Shown here in pieces: positions 8,766-18,717 of a DNA stretch of 64,000 nucleotides (the stretch's first letter is position 1; each line of letters opens with the position of its first letter). The notes below the pieces were generated by a model. The model had not been told where the DNA came from. It worked only from the letters and a program-made list of their open reading frames with translations, and searched no databases. Origin of the DNA: Cyclobacteriaceae bacterium (GTDB taxonomy: Bacteria > Bacteroidota > Bacteroidia > Cytophagales > Cyclobacteriaceae); contig JAEUUE010000123.1 in the NCBI GenBank assembly GCA_016787605.1, positions 1-64,000 on the forward strand. The letters run 5' to 3'. The translations under genes were made by a program, and so were the position numbers.

Positions 8766-11700
8766 CTATCGCTTGTTGTCTACCACCCCTTTCAGTTGCT
8801 TATTCATCAGCATGGGGTTAAGTCCATCCAGGCCGGTTTTGAGGGTATTGTCAAGTTTCAGCAACTGGTCATCCAGCTCCTTGCTGAGCTCGGCAAAGAC
8901 CTTGTACGCGCCCGCCGTGGGCTTGGCATCACCGGTCTCCAGGCTTCGGCGCACGGCTGAAATCCGGTTGCCAAGCTTAATCGGAAAGTTCAACGGATCC
9001 TGCGAGGAACGGTTGCGCACCTGGTACAGATCTTCTTCGATGGCGGTAATTTTGGCAATCAGGTCCTTGGCGGCCGCAGTGATCTGCGGGTCAGAGGTCT
9101 CCTTCAATCCGGCCTCCAACTGCTTGCGAACTTCGCGGATACGAATCACCGCCTCGTTGCCGGCGCTCTCGCGGTCACGGATCTTCATGGCCAGGTCAAA
9201 AGTCTCCTTCAGGTCAGCCTCCGTAACGCCTTTCAGGTTGGGATTCATCTTGATCTGGAAGGGGTACGTTTTGGAATACGCTCCCGAGCTGAACCGTACC
9301 TGGTACTTGCCGATCGGCGCCTTGGGTCCGTTGCGCGGGTTGGCGCCCCACAGAATCATCCCTTCAAAGACCGTCGCCCCGGGATAGCGAAGATCCCAGG
9401 TAAACTGGTTCAGGCCTGCCTTCGTCGTGGGCGGATTCGGTCTACGCTCCCAGCGCGGCACATTGGGGTCGGCTTTGTACTCCGGCTTATCTCCCTTGAA
9501 GGATCGCACCAGCTTCCCGTCAGCATCGAGAATATCGATACGAACGGAATCCAGTTGTTTCTCGAGATAGTATTGGAAAATAGCGGGATACACGCCGCGG
9601 ATCGCGTCACTCGGCTGGAAGAAGGCGATGGGCTGCTTCATCACCTCGGGGGTGAGCTGGCGCAGCGGGCCGATGTCGTCCAGGATCCAGAAGCCGCGGC
9701 CGTGTGTACCGAGCACTACGTCATCGTTCTTCACCACGAGATCGCGGATGGGTGTATCGGGAAGGTTGAGCTGCAGTGGCTGCCAGTTGTCGCCGGCGTT
9801 GAACGATACATAGGCCCCGTGTTCCGTGCCCAGGAAGAGAAGCCCCGGACGGACATGATCTTCGCGGATCGTACGGGAGAAATGCCCGTCTTTCACGCCG
9901 TTGACGATCTTGGTCCACGTCTTGCCGTAGTCGCGCGTACGGAAAATGTAAGGCTGGCGGTCGTCGACCTGGTACCGGAAGGCAGCGACGTAGGCCGTGC
10001 CCGGATTATGGCGCGATTCGTCGATGATGGCTACCACAGAATGTTTGGGAAGATCTTTCGGTGTGATGTTCGTCCAGTTCTTGCCGCCGTCGCGCGTGAT
10101 GTGGATCATACCGTCGTCGGAGCCCGCCCAGATGGTGTTCACATCATGAAAGGAAGGGGCAAGGGCAAACACCGTGGCATAGATCTCGGGACCGTTCATG
10201 TCTTTGGTGATCTCGCCGCCAGTAGGTCCGAGGGTTTCCGGGTCCGCGTAAGTCAGGTCAGGGCTGATGGCCGTCCAGCTTTGCCCGTCGTCGGTGGTTT
10301 TCCACACGTGCTGGGAACAGGTGAAGAGAATCCTGGAATCCTTCGGAGAGAACACGATGGGATACGTCCACTGCCACCGTTCCGGCAGTGCGCTGGCCGG
10401 TTCGCCGGAGAAGAAGCGGGGATACACCTGGATGTCACGAATCTGCCCGGTGGTGCGGTCGAGGCGGGTGAGTAATGCGCCCTGGCTGCCGGCGTAGAAA
10501 ATGTCGGGGTTGTCGGGGTGAGAGGTGATGTAGCCCGACTCTCCTCCACCGACGTCATAGCCCCATTCGCCGAGCTCGTTCATGTGCCCCCACCCGTCGC
10601 TCGGGATGGCGATGGTGGAGTTGTCCTGCTGGGCGCCGGCCACGTGGTAAGGCACGTGATTCGTCGTGGTGACGTGATAAAGCTGGGTGGTACAGTAGTC
10701 TTGCTCAGTCCACGACTTGCCGCCGTTGACGGACACCACGCCGCCTCCGTCGTCGGAGAGGATCATGCGTTGCGGGTTGTTGGGATCGATCCACAAATCG
10801 TGGTGATCGCCGTGCATGGTATTGATCGAGTTGAAGGTGACCCCGCCGTCGGTGCTCTTGAAGAACTCAACGTTGAGGGCATAGACCGTTTCCCGGTCGA
10901 ACGGATCGGCGGTGAGGCGCGAATAGTAGAAGGCACGCTGGCGAAGTTTACGCTCGTCGTTGGTCTTCTTCCAGGTGGCGCCGCCGTCGTCGGAGCGGAA
11001 CACGCCGCCGTCATTGGCCTCCACGATAGCCCACAGTCTGCGGCTGTCGGCGGGAGAAACGGTGATGCCGATTTTCCCCAACGGAGGCGCGGGCATGCCC
11101 GGGTTCTTACTGAGCTCGATCCACGTGTCGCCGCCGTTTTCCGATTTCCACAGTTTGCAGTCGGGACCGCCTCCCCACATCTTCCAGGTGCGGCGGTATA
11201 CCTGCCACGTGCTCGCATAAAGGACTTTGGGGTTGTTGCGATCGATGATCAGGTCGGCCGCACCAGCCTTGGGACTCACGTACAATACTTTCTTCCAGGT
11301 ATTTCCTCCGTCGGTGGACCGGAAAACGCCGCGCTCCTCGTTGTCGCCGTAGGGATGGCCGAGGGCTGCGACATAAACGATATCCGGGTTAGTGGGGTGA
11401 ACGCGAATGCGCGAGATCGCCTGCGTCTCTTTCAAGCCGAGGTGCCGCCAGGTTTTGCCGCCGTCGGTGGTTTTGTAGACGCCATCGCCCTGGGTGATAC
11501 TGCCGCGGAGCTGGGTTTCACCACCGCCGATGTAGACGATATCGGGATTGGTCTCCGCCACGGCCACGGCGCCGATGGAAGAGCTGGAAATCTGGCCGTC
11601 GGTTACGGGTGCCCACTCCTGCCCACCGTCGGTGGTCTTCCAGAGTCCGCCGCCGGTGGCCCCGAAGTAATACTCATTGGGGCGTCCCGGGCTGCCCGAA

Positions 11701-11852
11701 GCGCCAAGGCTTCGGCCACCCCGCTGGGGGCCGATATTACGCCACTTGAAGTTGGAGAAGTACTTGGAGTCTACGGTGCCTTGCGAAGCCGCCGGTTGGC
11801 CCTGGGCGGACACGGACAAGAACAGCACAAGAACGATCAGGAAATAGCGCAT
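8766..11852 (-). CDS. Large secreted BNR/sortilin-like beta-propeller protein
   Basis: A 1028-aa exported protein; the ATG at 11,852 gives a signal peptide ending 'SVSAQGQ', whereas the open frame begins at 11,921. It contains many BNR or Asp-box words ('KTTDGGQEW', 'RSTDGGNTW', 'KSENGGDTW', 'RSDDGGATW', 'RTRDYGKTW'), the hallmark of VPS10/sortilin-like ten-bladed propellers (about residues 40-720). After the propeller come an Ig-like stretch and a C-terminal helical region (about 880-1028). Such proteins are often annotated as glycosyl hydrolases, but no catalytic residues are established and the role is unknown. It has no operon partner and is divergent from the ceramide operon. Confidence 0.8.
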   Translation of the reverse strand: MRYFLIVLVLFLSVSAQGQPAASQGTVDSKYFSNFKWRNIGPQRGGRSLGASGSPGRPNEYYFGATGGGLWKTTDGGQEWAPVTDGQISSSSIGAVAVAETNPDIVYIGGGETQLRGSITQGDGVYKTTDGGKTWRHLGLKETQAISRIRVHPTNPDIVYVAALGHPYGDNEERGVFRSTDGGNTWKKVLYVSPKAGAADLIIDRNNPKVLYASTWQVYRRTWKMWGGGPDCKLWKSENGGDTWIELSKNPGMPAPPLGKIGITVSPADSRRLWAIVEANDGGVFRSDDGGATWKKTNDERKLRQRAFYYSRLTADPFDRETVYALNVEFFKSTDGGVTFNSINTMHGDHHDLWIDPNNPQRMILSDDGGGVVSVNGGKSWTEQDYCTTQLYHVTTTNHVPYHVAGAQQDNSTIAIPSDGWGHMNELGEWGYDVGGGESGYITSHPDNPDIFYAGSQGALLTRLDRTTGQIRDIQVYPRFFSGEPASALPERWQWTYPIVFSPKDSRILFTCSQHVWKTTDDGQSWTAISPDLTYADPETLGPTGGEITKDMNGPEIYATVFALAPSFHDVNTIWAGSDDGMIHITRDGGKNWTNITPKDLPKHSVVAIIDESRHNPGTAYVAAFRYQVDDRQPYIFRTRDYGKTWTKIVNGVKDGHFSRTIREDHVRPGLLFLGTEHGAYVSFNAGDNWQPLQLNLPDTPIRDLVVKNDDVVLGTHGRGFWILDDIGPLRQLTPEVMKQPIAFFQPSDAIRGVYPAIFQYYLEKQLDSVRIDILDADGKLVRSFKGDKPEYKADPNVPRWERRPNPPTTKAGLNQFTWDLRYPGATVFEGMILWGANPRNGPKAPIGKYQVRFSSGAYSKTYPFQIKMNPNLKGVTEADLKETFDLAMKIRDRESAGNEAVIRIREVRKQLEAGLKETSDPQITAAAKDLIAKITAIEEDLYQVRNRSSQDPLNFPIKLGNRISAVRRSLETGDAKPTAGAYKVFAELSKELDDQLLKLDNTLKTGLDGLNPMLMNKQLKGVVDNKR

Positions 11853-11989
11853 AGGGAGCAAAACTTGGGTTGTGGGATAAGATAGGGAATTACCGGGGTT
11901 CCCGAAATCGATTCCTGTCAAACGTCAAGCCATGCATGGTCAGCGGAAAAAAGAGGCCGGAAGTATTTGACTTATATCGGACTGATTGA

Positions 11990-13252
<1,263 letters not shown>

Positions 13253-13262
13253 CTTCGGAGCG

Positions 13263-14384
13263 ATGAGTATCCGGATCCAAGAGGTTTCCAGCCGGAGAGA
13301 CCTCCAGACCTTTGTGGACTTCCCTTACCGGTTGTACAAGGGCAATCCTTATTTCGTGCCGCCCCTGCGGTTCGATGAAGAGGCTACCCTGCGCAAAGAC
13401 AAGAATCCCGCTTACGAGTATTGCGATTCCCGCCTTTGGCTCGCGCTCCGCGACAACCAGGTGGTCGGACGTGTGGCCGCCATCCTCAACAAGGCCTACG
13501 TCGAAAAGTGGAAGAACAAATACCTCCGCTTCGGATGGCTGGATTTTATCGATGACGAGGAAGTGGCAGCCTCACTCCTGGCCGAGGTGGAAAAATGGGG
13601 ACGGGAGTTGGGGATGACCGCCGTGCACGGCCCGTTGGGGTTTACCGATCTTGATCATGAAGGCATGCTGGTGGAGGGCTTTGACCAGCTGGGCACGCTC
13701 GCCACACTCTATAATTATCCCTACTACCCGCAGCGCATGGAGGCACTGGGCTACCGGAAAGATGTGGACTGGGTGGAGTTCCTGGCCACCGTACCACCCG
13801 TCGTGCCGGAAAACCTGGATCGCATTGCCGAGATTGTCCTCCGCCGGCAGCAACTGACGATCCTGAAGGCGAAAAAACCGAAAGACATTCTTCCTTATGC
13901 CCCGGCTATATTCGACCTGATCAACGTCGCGTACGGCAATCTCTATGGCGTGGTGCCGCTCACCGAACGGCAGATCGAATATTATGTCAAGCAATACTTC
14001 TCCTTTATCCGCGCCGACTTTGTGAGCATTGTGTTGGACAAAGAAGGTAAACTGGCCGCCTTCGGAGTTACCATGCCGTCTTTATCCCGGGCCTTACAGA
14101 AAGCCAACGGGCGTCTTTTCCCTTTTGGATTTATCTACCTGCTTCAGGCCATGCGCAAGAACACGCTGGGTGACCTCTACCTCGTGGCGGTGCGCCCCGA
14201 CTTGCAGGGTAAGGGCGTCAACGCCTTGTTGATGCGTGAGATCAACCGCTCCTACATTCGCAACGGAATCACCCAGGCGGAATCCAACCCGCAGTTGGAG
14301 AACAACAACAGGATCCAGGCCATGTGGGAATATTTTGAGGCGAAGCAACACAAGCGGCGCCGGTGCTACATCAAAACGCTGTAG
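13263..14384 (+). CDS. bcerS: GNAT-fold acyltransferase, probable bacterial ceramide synthase
   Basis: A 373-aa cytoplasmic protein with two GNAT-like halves. The N-terminus 'FPYRLYKGNPYFVPPL' and the mid-region 'HGPLGFTDLDHEGMLVEGFD' are hallmarks of the family that contains the bacterial ceramide synthase of Caulobacter and the dihydroceramide synthase of Porphyromonas. A C-terminal acetyl-CoA-binding-like segment 'LVAVRPDLQGKGVNALL' is clear. It would N-acylate the sphingoid base made by Spt. It begins 10 bp after spt and ends 3 bp before the next gene, so the three form one operon. Confidence 0.8.
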   Translation: MSIRIQEVSSRRDLQTFVDFPYRLYKGNPYFVPPLRFDEEATLRKDKNPAYEYCDSRLWLALRDNQVVGRVAAILNKAYVEKWKNKYLRFGWLDFIDDEEVAASLLAEVEKWGRELGMTAVHGPLGFTDLDHEGMLVEGFDQLGTLATLYNYPYYPQRMEALGYRKDVDWVEFLATVPPVVPENLDRIAEIVLRRQQLTILKAKKPKDILPYAPAIFDLINVAYGNLYGVVPLTERQIEYYVKQYFSFIRADFVSIVLDKEGKLAAFGVTMPSLSRALQKANGRLFPFGFIYLLQAMRKNTLGDLYLVAVRPDLQGKGVNALLMREINRSYIRNGITQAESNPQLENNNRIQAMWEYFEAKQHKRRRCYIKTL

Positions 14385-14387
14385 ACG

Positions 14388-15380
14388 ATGCCCAAAAAGA
14401 TTCTCATCACCGGGGCCAGCGGATTCATCGGCAGCTTTCTCGTCGACGAAGCCTTGTCGCGCGGGTACGACGTAGTGGCCGGCGTCCGAAGGAGCAGCTC
14501 CCTGGAGTTTCTTAGGGATCCTCGCATTCGCTTCCTGGAACTGGAGTACGCTTCTCCCGATTCCCTGGCGCGCCAGCTGGGCAGCGATTCCTTCGACTAC
14601 ATCATCCACAATGCGGGCACCACCGGCACGAAGGGGAATGGGGATTTTCAAACCATCAATTTCACGTACACCCGCCACCTCGTGAACGCCCTTCGTGAAT
14701 TATCGCGTCCGCCTGAAAAGTTTCTCTTCATGAGCTCCCTGGCGGTGATGGGGCCAGGCCATGCGGAAACCCTGGAGCCGCTGCGCGTGGGGGATCCGGA
14801 GCGGCCGGTCTCCGCCTATGCACAGAGTAAACTGGCTGCCGAGCGCTACCTCGTTTCGGCCTGCCCTATTCCCTTCGTCATTCTTCGCCCCACCGCTGTG
14901 TTCGGCCCGCGCGACCGCGACTTTCTCAGCCTGTTTCGCTGGATCCGCCGCGGCATCCAGCCCAGGGTGGGAACGCACCGGCAAAGACTCTCCATGATCT
15001 ACGTGAAAGATCTTGCCTCGGCCGCCCTGGATCTGGTGGCTCTGCCACAGGCTCGAACCTGCTACCTGGCTTCGGATACCGGGGCCTACGACCAGGAGGA
15101 TCTCGGACGGATCATCTCCACCTTGATGGGCCGTCGCACCTGGCGTCTCCGGGTACCTATCCCTGTACTTCGCCCGCTGATCACCGCATCGGAAGCAGCC
15201 CATCGTCTGCTTGGGCGTCATCCATTTATGGGCATCGACAAGCTCCGGGAGATCGAAGCCGCCAATTGGTTGTGCGACAGCAGCGACCTTTGGAACGACC
15301 TGGGCAGGAAGCCTGCCTACTCCCTCGAACTCGGATTGAAAGAGACGTGGGAATGGTATACAAAACACGGATGGGTGTAG
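14388..15380 (+). CDS. cerR: NAD-dependent epimerase/dehydratase, probable ceramide reductase
   Basis: A 330-aa extended short-chain dehydrogenase with the Rossmann motif 'GASGFIG' at residues 9-15, Ser116/Ser117 and the catalytic pair Tyr144 and Lys148 in 'YAQSK'. It is the third gene of the spt operon. In Caulobacter an NAD-dependent epimerase-type enzyme encoded beside spt and the acyltransferase reduces the 3-keto group, so the same step is proposed here. A generic sugar epimerase role cannot be excluded from sequence alone, but the operon context argues against it. Confidence 0.78.
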   Translation: MPKKILITGASGFIGSFLVDEALSRGYDVVAGVRRSSSLEFLRDPRIRFLELEYASPDSLARQLGSDSFDYIIHNAGTTGTKGNGDFQTINFTYTRHLVNALRELSRPPEKFLFMSSLAVMGPGHAETLEPLRVGDPERPVSAYAQSKLAAERYLVSACPIPFVILRPTAVFGPRDRDFLSLFRWIRRGIQPRVGTHRQRLSMIYVKDLASAALDLVALPQARTCYLASDTGAYDQEDLGRIISTLMGRRTWRLRVPIPVLRPLITASEAAHRLLGRHPFMGIDKLREIEAANWLCDSSDLWNDLGRKPAYSLELGLKETWEWYTKHGWV

Positions 15381-15415
15381 GGACGCTTTCCGTTACTCGT
15401 TACTCGTTGCTCGGT

Positions 15416-15483
15416 ACTCGCTTCTCGGAATTCGCTATACCGACCCAGCGCATTAAGCAAGCCAAATGACTCCAAGACTGAAA
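15416..15483 (+). repeat. 68-bp direct repeat, copy 1 (left of DUF1801 gene)
   Basis: Matches 15,979-16,046 with only three substitutions. The core includes 'CGCTATACCGACCCAGCGC'. It is preceded by a 'TACTCGTTGCTCGG' word array. Confidence 0.85.
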
Positions 15484-15564
15484 TAGGCGAGTGCCGAGCC
15501 GCGAGTCTCGTGGCGTTGATTGGGAATCAGCAAGGCGGTAGATTAGCACAGCATCCACATCACT

Positions 15565-15933
15565 ATGAAGAAAGCATCTCCCCCAGCTACGGTGACTGAG
15601 TACCTGGCCACCTTCCCTCCCGCCACGCGGACCCTGCTCCGGCAACTGCGATCCATCATCAAGAATGCCGCTCCAAAAGCAGAGGAAAAGATCAGCTACG
15701 GGATGCCGGGATATACCTATCGCGGCATGCTCGTCTACTTCGCCGGTTATGCGCAGCACATTGGCTTTTACCCCGGGCCCAAGGCAATTTCTCATTTCCA
15801 GGATCGGCTTACCAAGTACAAAACCTCTAAAGGCACCGTCCAGTTTCCTCTCGACGCTCCTTTGCCCGCCAGCCTCATCCGGTCTATCGTGCGGTGGAGA
15901 ATGAAGGAAAATGAAATAAAGGCCCGGAAGTAA
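15565..15933 (+). CDS. DUF1801 (YdhG-like) small protein
   Basis: A 122-aa cytoplasmic protein with the family pattern 'TVTEYLATFPPATRTLLRQLRSII', 'APKAEEKISYGMPGY' and 'HIGFYPGP', as in DUF1801 and YdhG-type proteins sometimes called iron chaperones. The molecular role is not firmly known. The gene sits alone between two near-identical 68-bp direct repeats about 560 bp apart, an arrangement that could allow loss or movement of the gene by recombination. Confidence 0.82.
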   Translation: MKKASPPATVTEYLATFPPATRTLLRQLRSIIKNAAPKAEEKISYGMPGYTYRGMLVYFAGYAQHIGFYPGPKAISHFQDRLTKYKTSKGTVQFPLDAPLPASLIRSIVRWRMKENEIKARK

Positions 15934-15978
15934 GGTCACGCGTCACGCGTCACTCGGTGCTCGGTACTCGGTGCTCGG

Positions 15979-16046
15979 ACTCGCTTCTCGGAGTTCGCTA
16001 TACCGACCCAGCGCATTAAGCAAGTCAAATGACTCAAAGACTGAAA
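15979..16046 (+). repeat. 68-bp direct repeat, copy 2 (right of DUF1801 gene)
   Basis: Same orientation as copy 1, with three mismatches. It too is preceded by a CTCGG word array (15,946-15,978). An inverted version of the array follows at 16,108-16,160. Confidence 0.85.
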
Positions 16047-16177
16047 CAGGGTTTGTGCTTCTCATGAGGCCACGAGTAACGAAGTTCGTTTTTTTCGCAC
16101 GATAAGCACCGAGAACCGAGTGCCAAGTGCCGAGTACCGAGCAGCGAGTAACGAGCCACGATTTATTATATTGCCCC

Positions 16178-17371
16178 GTGACCACCGCCATCCTCATCAC
16201 GCTCTGCACGCTCCTGCTGCTGGCGTACTTCTTTGACCTCACGTCCAAACGAACCCGCATTCCGTCCGTGATCTTACTGCTGCTCATGGGCTGGGGGCTG
16301 GGCCAGGTGCTGGACATCCTCGGTTTCGAGTTCCCCGATATGTCGGAGGTCCTACCCGTGCTGGGTACCGTCGGCCTTATTCTTATTGTACTGGAAGGCG
16401 CCCTGGAGCTGGAAGTAAACCGGTCGAAGATGCCCCTTATCCGCAAGGCATTTTCGGGGTCAGGCCTCGCCCTGCTCCTGATGGCACTGGCTACCGGCGC
16501 CTTGTTTCATTTCCTGGGCAACTATCCGCTCAAGGAGAGCATTGCCAACGCCGTCCCGCTGGCCATCATCAGCAGCGCCATCGCCATTCCGACGGCCCGC
16601 AACCTGGTCGACGCCGACCGCGAGTTCGTGGTGTACGAAAGCAGCCTGTCCGACATCCTGGGCGTCGTGTTCTTCAACTTCATGGTGCTCAATGAGGTCA
16701 TCGATGCATTCGCCTTCCTGGAATTCGGCCTCCAGCTGCTCCTGATGGCCGCCGTTTCCCTCATCGCCTCACTCGGGCTGGCCTACCTGCTCAAGAATAT
16801 CCACCATCCCGTGAAGTTCGTCCCGATGATCCTGCTCATCGTGCTCATCTACGCGGTCTCCAAGCTCTACCACCTTCCCAGCCTTCTCTTCATTCTTATC
16901 TTCGGGCTATTCCTGGGTAACCTGGAAGAGATCGGCAAGTTTCGTTGGGCCAAAAAACTTGTCTGGGAAGGCTGGGATGTCCAGGTCAACCGCTTTCATG
17001 AACTCGGTGGAGAGGTAGCCTTCCTGGTGCGTTCGCTTTTCTTCTTGCTGTTCGGATTCACCCTCCAGACCCAGGAAATCCTGGATACCCAGTCTCTGGG
17101 GTGGTCGGCCTCCCTTGTAGGGCTCATCTACGGCATCCGCGCCTTGCAGCTTCGTTGGTCCAAACTTCCCCTGATGCCGCTGCTGTTCATCGCCCCCCGC
17201 GGGCTGATCACCATCCTGCTGTTCCTGACCATTCCGGCAGGCCAGGTGCTGCCCGTGGTCAACCGGTCGCTGCTGACGCAGGTGATTTTGCTGACGGCCG
17301 GGGTGATGATGGTGGGGATGATGGGGCAGAAGAAGGCGACTGTGTCTCAGCCTGATTCACCTCACCCCTAA
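16178..17371 (+). CDS. CPA-type cation:proton antiporter
   Basis: A polytopic inner-membrane protein of about 397 aa with some eleven hydrophobic segments. The early 'RIPSVILLLLMGWGLGQVLD', the acidic 'GLILIVLEGALELEVNRSKM' and the later 'HLPSLLFILIFGLFLGNLEE' match sodium or potassium/proton antiporters of the CPA superfamily. I choose the GTG at 16,178. An ATG at 16,127 is in frame but would translate the inverted 'GTGCCGAGTACCGAG' word array. The box 'TATATTGC' lies only a few bases before the GTG, so the mRNA may be nearly leaderless. The last codons ('SPHP' and stop) lie inside the palindrome at 17,360-17,395. There is no C-terminal TrkA-N domain. Confidence 0.82.
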   Translation: MTTAILITLCTLLLLAYFFDLTSKRTRIPSVILLLLMGWGLGQVLDILGFEFPDMSEVLPVLGTVGLILIVLEGALELEVNRSKMPLIRKAFSGSGLALLLMALATGALFHFLGNYPLKESIANAVPLAIISSAIAIPTARNLVDADREFVVYESSLSDILGVVFFNFMVLNEVIDAFAFLEFGLQLLLMAAVSLIASLGLAYLLKNIHHPVKFVPMILLIVLIYAVSKLYHLPSLLFILIFGLFLGNLEEIGKFRWAKKLVWEGWDVQVNRFHELGGEVAFLVRSLFFLLFGFTLQTQEILDTQSLGWSASLVGLIYGIRALQLRWSKLPLMPLLFIAPRGLITILLFLTIPAGQVLPVVNRSLLTQVILLTAGVMMVGMMGQKKATVSQPDSPHP

Positions 17372-17395
17372 CCCCTCTCCGAAACGGAGAGGGGG
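17360..17395 (+). repeat. Palindromic repeat, left arm of DUF559 unit
   Basis: 'CTCACCCCTAACCCC' followed by the hairpin CTCTCC-GAAAC-GGAGAG. The reverse complement of this pattern occurs at 17,871-17,913 on the other side of the DUF559 gene. The antiporter stop codon (17,369-17,371) is inside it. Confidence 0.75.
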
Positions 17396-17506
17396 ATTCT
17401 TTTTCCGTGCCGGAAAAAGATAATAAGATTGTCAGGGAAACCAGACAGGCCTGGATTTCACAGGCGCATTAGTCTGTCTCATCTTGCCCGCTTAACGGCG
17501 TGCACC

Positions 17507-17911
17507 ATGAAATATCCTTTTCACTTTAAGGCCCGCGGTGTACTCTTCAATCATGCGCGACATAACCGATGCTTCAGCACGGAAGCTGAAAGCGTTCTTT
17601 GGCGGCATCTGCGAGGTCGGAAGCAACTGGGTTTCAAATTCAGAAGACAGCACCCGATCGGAAGATATATCGTTGATTTCTATTGCCATGATTACTGCCT
17701 GGTCGTAGAGGCCGATGGGTTCGTGCATCAGGAAAATGACAACCCGGCGTATGATGCAGAGCGAACAGAATACCTCAACCACAGGGGACTAACCGTACTC
17801 CGCTTCACCAATGACGACATCATTCTCCGAACGGAGAATGTACTTACCGACATACGAAAGATTCTCAGTAACCCTCCCCCTCTCCGCCCCGGAGAGGGGG
17901 CCGGGGGGTGA
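17507..17911 (+). CDS. DUF559 endonuclease-like protein
   Basis: A 134-aa protein of the DUF559 family, a single-domain relative of the very-short-patch/PD-(D/E)XK nucleases. The start at 17,507 ('MKYPFHFKARGVLFNHARHN') is the usual family start; the frame is open from 17,429. Likely catalytic residues are Glu26 in 'STEAESVLW', Asp57 in 'IGRYIVDFYC' and Glu68/Asp70 in 'VVEADG'. The DNA target and biological role are unknown. The C-terminal tail 'PPPLRPGEGAGG' is encoded entirely by the flanking palindrome, so the nuclease has probably gained its end from the repeat. Confidence 0.85.
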   Translation: MKYPFHFKARGVLFNHARHNRCFSTEAESVLWRHLRGRKQLGFKFRRQHPIGRYIVDFYCHDYCLVVEADGFVHQENDNPAYDAERTEYLNHRGLTVLRFTNDDIILRTENVLTDIRKILSNPPPLRPGEGAGG

Positions 17912-17913
17912 GG
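17871..17913 (-). repeat. Palindromic repeat, right arm of DUF559 unit
   Basis: Inverted counterpart of 17,360-17,395, with hairpin CCCTCTCC-GCCCC-GGAGAGGG and outer 'GGGGGGTGAGG'. It encodes the last residues and the stop codon of the DUF559 protein. Confidence 0.75.
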
Positions 17914-17919
17914 TAACCC

Positions 17920-18717
17920 TCACTTCAACTCAACCAACCACTCCTTCGCCACCCCCCGCGCCGCCTCCACACTTTCCTTCCCACAGCGGTACAACAGCTT
18001 CCAGTCAGAAGGCTTGGATTCATACGCCGGGTTGAGGAAGACCATCTTTCCGTTGGGACCTTTGCCCAGTTTGGCGCCAAAGTCAACCGTGGCTGACAAC
18101 TCCAGGAAGTAGTTGAGCCGGTTGCGGATCAGTTGGTTGGGCGACTCCGGCCATTCCGTTTTCCATGCCTGCAGAGCCTGTTGATAGGCCTGGTTCTCCT
18201 GGTCCCACCCCTGCTTGAGCATGTTGTTGACCTCGGCGCTGTACATCGGGTTGTCGGGGTTATTGAGTTCCTTCAGCACATCCTCCATGGCCTTGACTCC
18301 CTCCTCCATTCCCTTACGAGCCTCGCCGCTCACCGATTTCATTGCCTCTTTGGCCTCGCGGATACTTTTGGTCAGCTCTTCACGCTGTTGTTTTTTCAAA
18401 CCCTCCACGCCCACGAAGGGTGCAGGGGCTGAAGGTTTCTGCTGTTCCCGGTACTCGGCGTACCGCTTCTTAAAGTCATCCGAACGGGAGTACGTCCGCG
18501 CAAAGGATCCGATTTCCTTCACCATGGTCACGCGTGCCGGTACCGCGAAGTTGTGCCAGGCCGCCGACATGGGTCCGCCATAGGAGCCGTAAGAGAAACT
18601 CCTCCAGATGGCGGATTCGGCATCCGCCTTTTCAATCTTCAGCGTCTCAAGGAAGGATGCGGTAAACGTGAAGGCCAGCAAGCCGGCCATTACGGACAGG
18701 ATCCACCATTTCTTCAT
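17920..18717 (-). CDS. Exported helical protein of unknown function
   Basis: A 265-aa protein with an N-terminal signal or anchor segment ('MKKWWILSVMAGLLAFTFTA'). The rest is largely helical and charged, with a coiled-coil-like stretch 'KKQQREELTKSIREAKEAM' (about residues 108-155) and a C-terminal globular part with one cysteine ('YRCGKES'). I do not recognise a family. Its start overlaps the stop of the upstream outer-membrane protein gene by 4 bp, so the two are co-translated and probably act together in the envelope. Confidence 0.7.
   Translation of the reverse strand: MKKWWILSVMAGLLAFTFTASFLETLKIEKADAESAIWRSFSYGSYGGPMSAAWHNFAVPARVTMVKEIGSFARTYSRSDDFKKRYAEYREQQKPSAPAPFVGVEGLKKQQREELTKSIREAKEAMKSVSGEARKGMEEGVKAMEDVLKELNNPDNPMYSAEVNNMLKQGWDQENQAYQQALQAWKTEWPESPNQLIRNRLNYFLELSATVDFGAKLGKGPNGKMVFLNPAYESKPSDWKLLYRCGKESVEAARGVAKEWLVELK

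Noticed and set aside
10518..11885. 455-aa plus-strand frame opposite the BNR protein
   Set aside because: Antisense shadow: Gly/Val/Asp-rich composition, no motif, and the minus-strand protein has repeated BNR words.
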